The notes under the pieces: model-generated
The model's database searches: none
What the model was told of the DNA's origin: nothing
Seen by the model: only the letters and a program-made list of their open reading frames with translations
In this document: positions 62,600-64,000 of the stretch, piece by piece
Layout of the letters: every line of letters begins with the position of its first letter
How positions within the stretch are numbered: the first letter of the stretch is position 1
Origin: an uncultured Lachnospiraceae bacterium
Lineage (GTDB): Bacteria; Bacillota; Clostridia; Lachnospirales; Lachnospiraceae
Reading direction: 5' to 3'
Assembly: GCA_946554445.1 (NCBI GenBank)
Contig: CAMNSD010000001.1
Span: 124,001 to 188,000, forward strand
Length of the DNA: 64,000 nucleotides
Program-made: the position numbers and the translations under genes

Positions 62600-64000
62600 T
62601 CATCTTTCTTCCGCCCGGAAAAACTCATAAATCTGTTTCCCGATATGTTCCGGAATCTCCGGCACCTCGCACAGCCGCTCCACCGATGCTTCTTTAATCT
62701 CATTAATGGAGCCAAAATGCCGCATCAACGCCTTCCGTCTGGCCGGCCCCACTCCCGGAATCTCATCCAATACAGACTTCACCTGGGCTTTGGAGCGCAG
62801 TGACCTATGGTACTCGATGGCGAAACGATGGGCCTCATCCTGAATCCTGGTGATCAGTTTAAAGCCCTCCGAATGGGTGTCAATGGGAATCTCCACATTC
62901 TGATAATACAAACCTCTGGTGCGGTGGTTATCATCCTTCACCATCCCGCACACCGGAATATCCAAATGCAGTTCCGCCAGCACCTGCAGGGCAATATTCA
63001 CCTGCCCCCTGCCGCCGTCCATCAACAGCAGGTTCGGGAACTTGGTAAAGCTGCCAAAAGCATGGTCCACCTCTTTACGGGTTAAATCTTCTTTCTCTTC
63101 CATACCGTGTACAAACCGTCTGGTAAGTACCTCCCGCATGCAGGCGTAGTCATCCGGCCCGGACACAGACTGAATCCGGAACTTACGATAATCGCTGCGC
63201 TTGGCCTTTCCCTTTTCAAAAACTACCATGGAACCCACATTGGCAAAACCGCTGATGTTGGAAATATCATAAGCCTCCATCCGGCTCACATCTTCTAACT
63301 CAAGAAGCGCCGCAATCTCTTTCATGGCGCCGATCGTGCGCCCCTCTTCCCGGCGGATGCGCTCCTTATCCTGGCTCAAAATGAGGTTGGCGTTCTGCGC
63401 CGCCAATTCCACCAGTTTCTCCTTCGCACCCTTTCTTGGCACCCTGATATATACCCGACTTCCCTTTCTGGCGGAAAGCCATTTTTCCAGAATCTCTAAG
63501 TCCTCTATCTCCTCCTGCAGCATCAGTTCTTTGGGAATATAAGGTGTTCCCGCATAGAACTGTTTGACAAAATCCAGAAGAATCTGGGCTGTATTATATC
63601 CCTCCACATGTGTCATATAGAAGTGTTCCCTGCCGATTAGCTTGCCATCCCGGACAAAGAATACCTGCACCACCGCGTCATGCTCATCCTTCGCCAGGGC
63701 AATGATATCCTTATCCTCCCCGTCGCTGTCCGTAATCTTCTGCTTCTGGGCCACGCTCTTGACGCTGTTATATAAATCCCGGAATCTGGCGGCCTCCTCA
63801 AATTCCATATTTTCTGACGCCAATGTCATTTTTTCTTCCAAATCTTTCAGAATCGGTCTGTAATTGCCATTCAAGAAATCCAGCGCCTGCTCCACCTTTT
63901 CCCGGTATTCTTCCTTACTGATATAACCCTGACAGGGCGCCGCACACTGTTTGATATGATAATTCAGACAAGGCCGTTCCAGGCCGATGTCCCGCGGCAG
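62600..64000 (-). CDS. uvrC: Excinuclease ABC subunit UvrC (N-terminus outside window)
   Basis: Makes the incisions of nucleotide excision repair. 466 C-terminal residues are present and the frame stays open to the window edge. The linker cysteines [18 protein letters not shown] come first, then the UVR domain ([20 protein letters not shown]), the RNase H-like nuclease domain ([34 protein letters not shown] with catalytic Asp, YHRSLRSK with His) and a C-terminal double helix-hairpin-helix ([19 protein letters not shown]). Only the GIY-YIG nuclease domain is missing. No complete terminator follows the stop. Confidence 0.97.
   Translation of the reverse strand: MPRDIGLERPCLNYHIKQCAAPCQGYISKEEYREKVEQALDFLNGNYRPILKDLEEKMTLASENMEFEEAARFRDLYNSVKSVAQKQKITDSDGEDKDIIALAKDEHDAVVQVFFVRDGKLIGREHFYMTHVEGYNTAQILLDFVKQFYAGTPYIPKELMLQEEIEDLEILEKWLSARKGSRVYIRVPRKGAKEKLVELAAQNANLILSQDKERIRREEGRTIGAMKEIAALLELEDVSRMEAYDISNISGFANVGSMVVFEKGKAKRSDYRKFRIQSVSGPDDYACMREVLTRRFVHGMEEKEDLTRKEVDHAFGSFTKFPNLLLMDGGRGQVNIALQVLAELHLDIPVCGMVKDDNHRTRGLYYQNVEIPIDTHSEGFKLITRIQDEAHRFAIEYHRSLRSKAQVKSVLDEIPGVGPARRKALMRHFGSINEIKEASVERLCEVPEIPEHIGKQIYEFFRAEER

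Overview
The window looks like a chromosomal segment of a Gram-positive Clostridia, most likely a Lachnospiraceae. The support is the gene set: an HrcA/CIRCE-controlled hrcA-grpE-dnaK-dnaJ cluster, an hprK-glk-murB-rapZ-whiA-HPr-like cluster, a Lys/Ala-rich protein ending in a DUF6465-like domain, XpaC/TelA neighbours, AGGAGG-type ribosome binding sites and moderate GC. No rRNA, tRNA, CRISPR array, prophage or insertion sequence was recognised. Most genes are on the minus strand. Genus and species cannot be fixed from sequence alone.

Layout, left to right. 0-6.7 kb: a minus-strand run of DUF3048 lipoprotein, XpaC-like, TelA-like, prmA, VanZ-like, rsmE and a cysteine desulfurase cut by the window edge. 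7.0-10.5 kb: an AT-rich island with an SGNH-type esterase and an MBOAT O-acyltransferase, divergent from an Xre regulator. 10.6-15.6 kb: the heat-shock operon with a perfect CIRCE. 15.7-26.5 kb: DUF6465-like protein, uppP, a patatin, an aminotransferase, a GH36 alpha-galactosidase, glpK, and a chemoreceptor paired with an orphan solute-binding lipoprotein. 26.8-32.2 kb: AEC transporter, DUF4474-like protein, metallophosphoesterase, pyruvate kinase and a NYN-domain protein behind a leader terminator. 32.3-42.3 kb: a beta-galactoside ABC transporter with GH2 beta-galactosidase, then an AraC regulator cotranscribed with a LysM protein and a membrane-anchored protein. 42.4-45.4 kb: an ammonium transporter fused to a PII domain, and an EamA permease. 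45.5-50.6 kb: a partner-switching signalling cluster (PP2C phosphatase facing STAS, RsbW-like kinase, hybrid histidine kinase and CheY-like receiver). 50.6-56.5 kb: GNAT, cyclophilin, AGCS symporter, class II aldolase, lipid kinase. 56.6-62 kb: the HPr-like/whiA/rapZ/murB/glk/hprK carbon-control cluster. 62-64 kb: a RelB/YoeB toxin-antitoxin pair and a truncated uvrC.

The most unusual material lies between genes. There is (i) a 114-bp element in two equal-length copies, each about 45 bp in front of a regulatory gene (PP2C phosphatase, hprK), carrying three segments that can pair in alternative ways; (ii) a family of triloop hairpin arrays (three copies, one between the binding-protein gene and the permease genes of the sugar transporter); (iii) a 32-bp motif in three copies, each upstream of a leftward gene or operon, two of them signalling operons; and (iv) four 11-bp tandem repeats whose last unit contributes to the -35 box of the AraC/LysM operon promoter. 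Protein-level oddities include an HPr homologue with Glu at the catalytic His15 position but Ser46 kept, an Amt-PII fusion lacking the usual uridylylated tyrosine, and hendecad repeats in the XpaC-like protein.

Functionally the window joins carbon uptake and hydrolysis (alpha- and beta-galactosidases, ABC transporter, glucokinase, aldolase, pyruvate kinase, glycerol kinase) with the regulators that sense carbon state (HprK with an HPr/Crh-like partner) and with stress or envelope functions.
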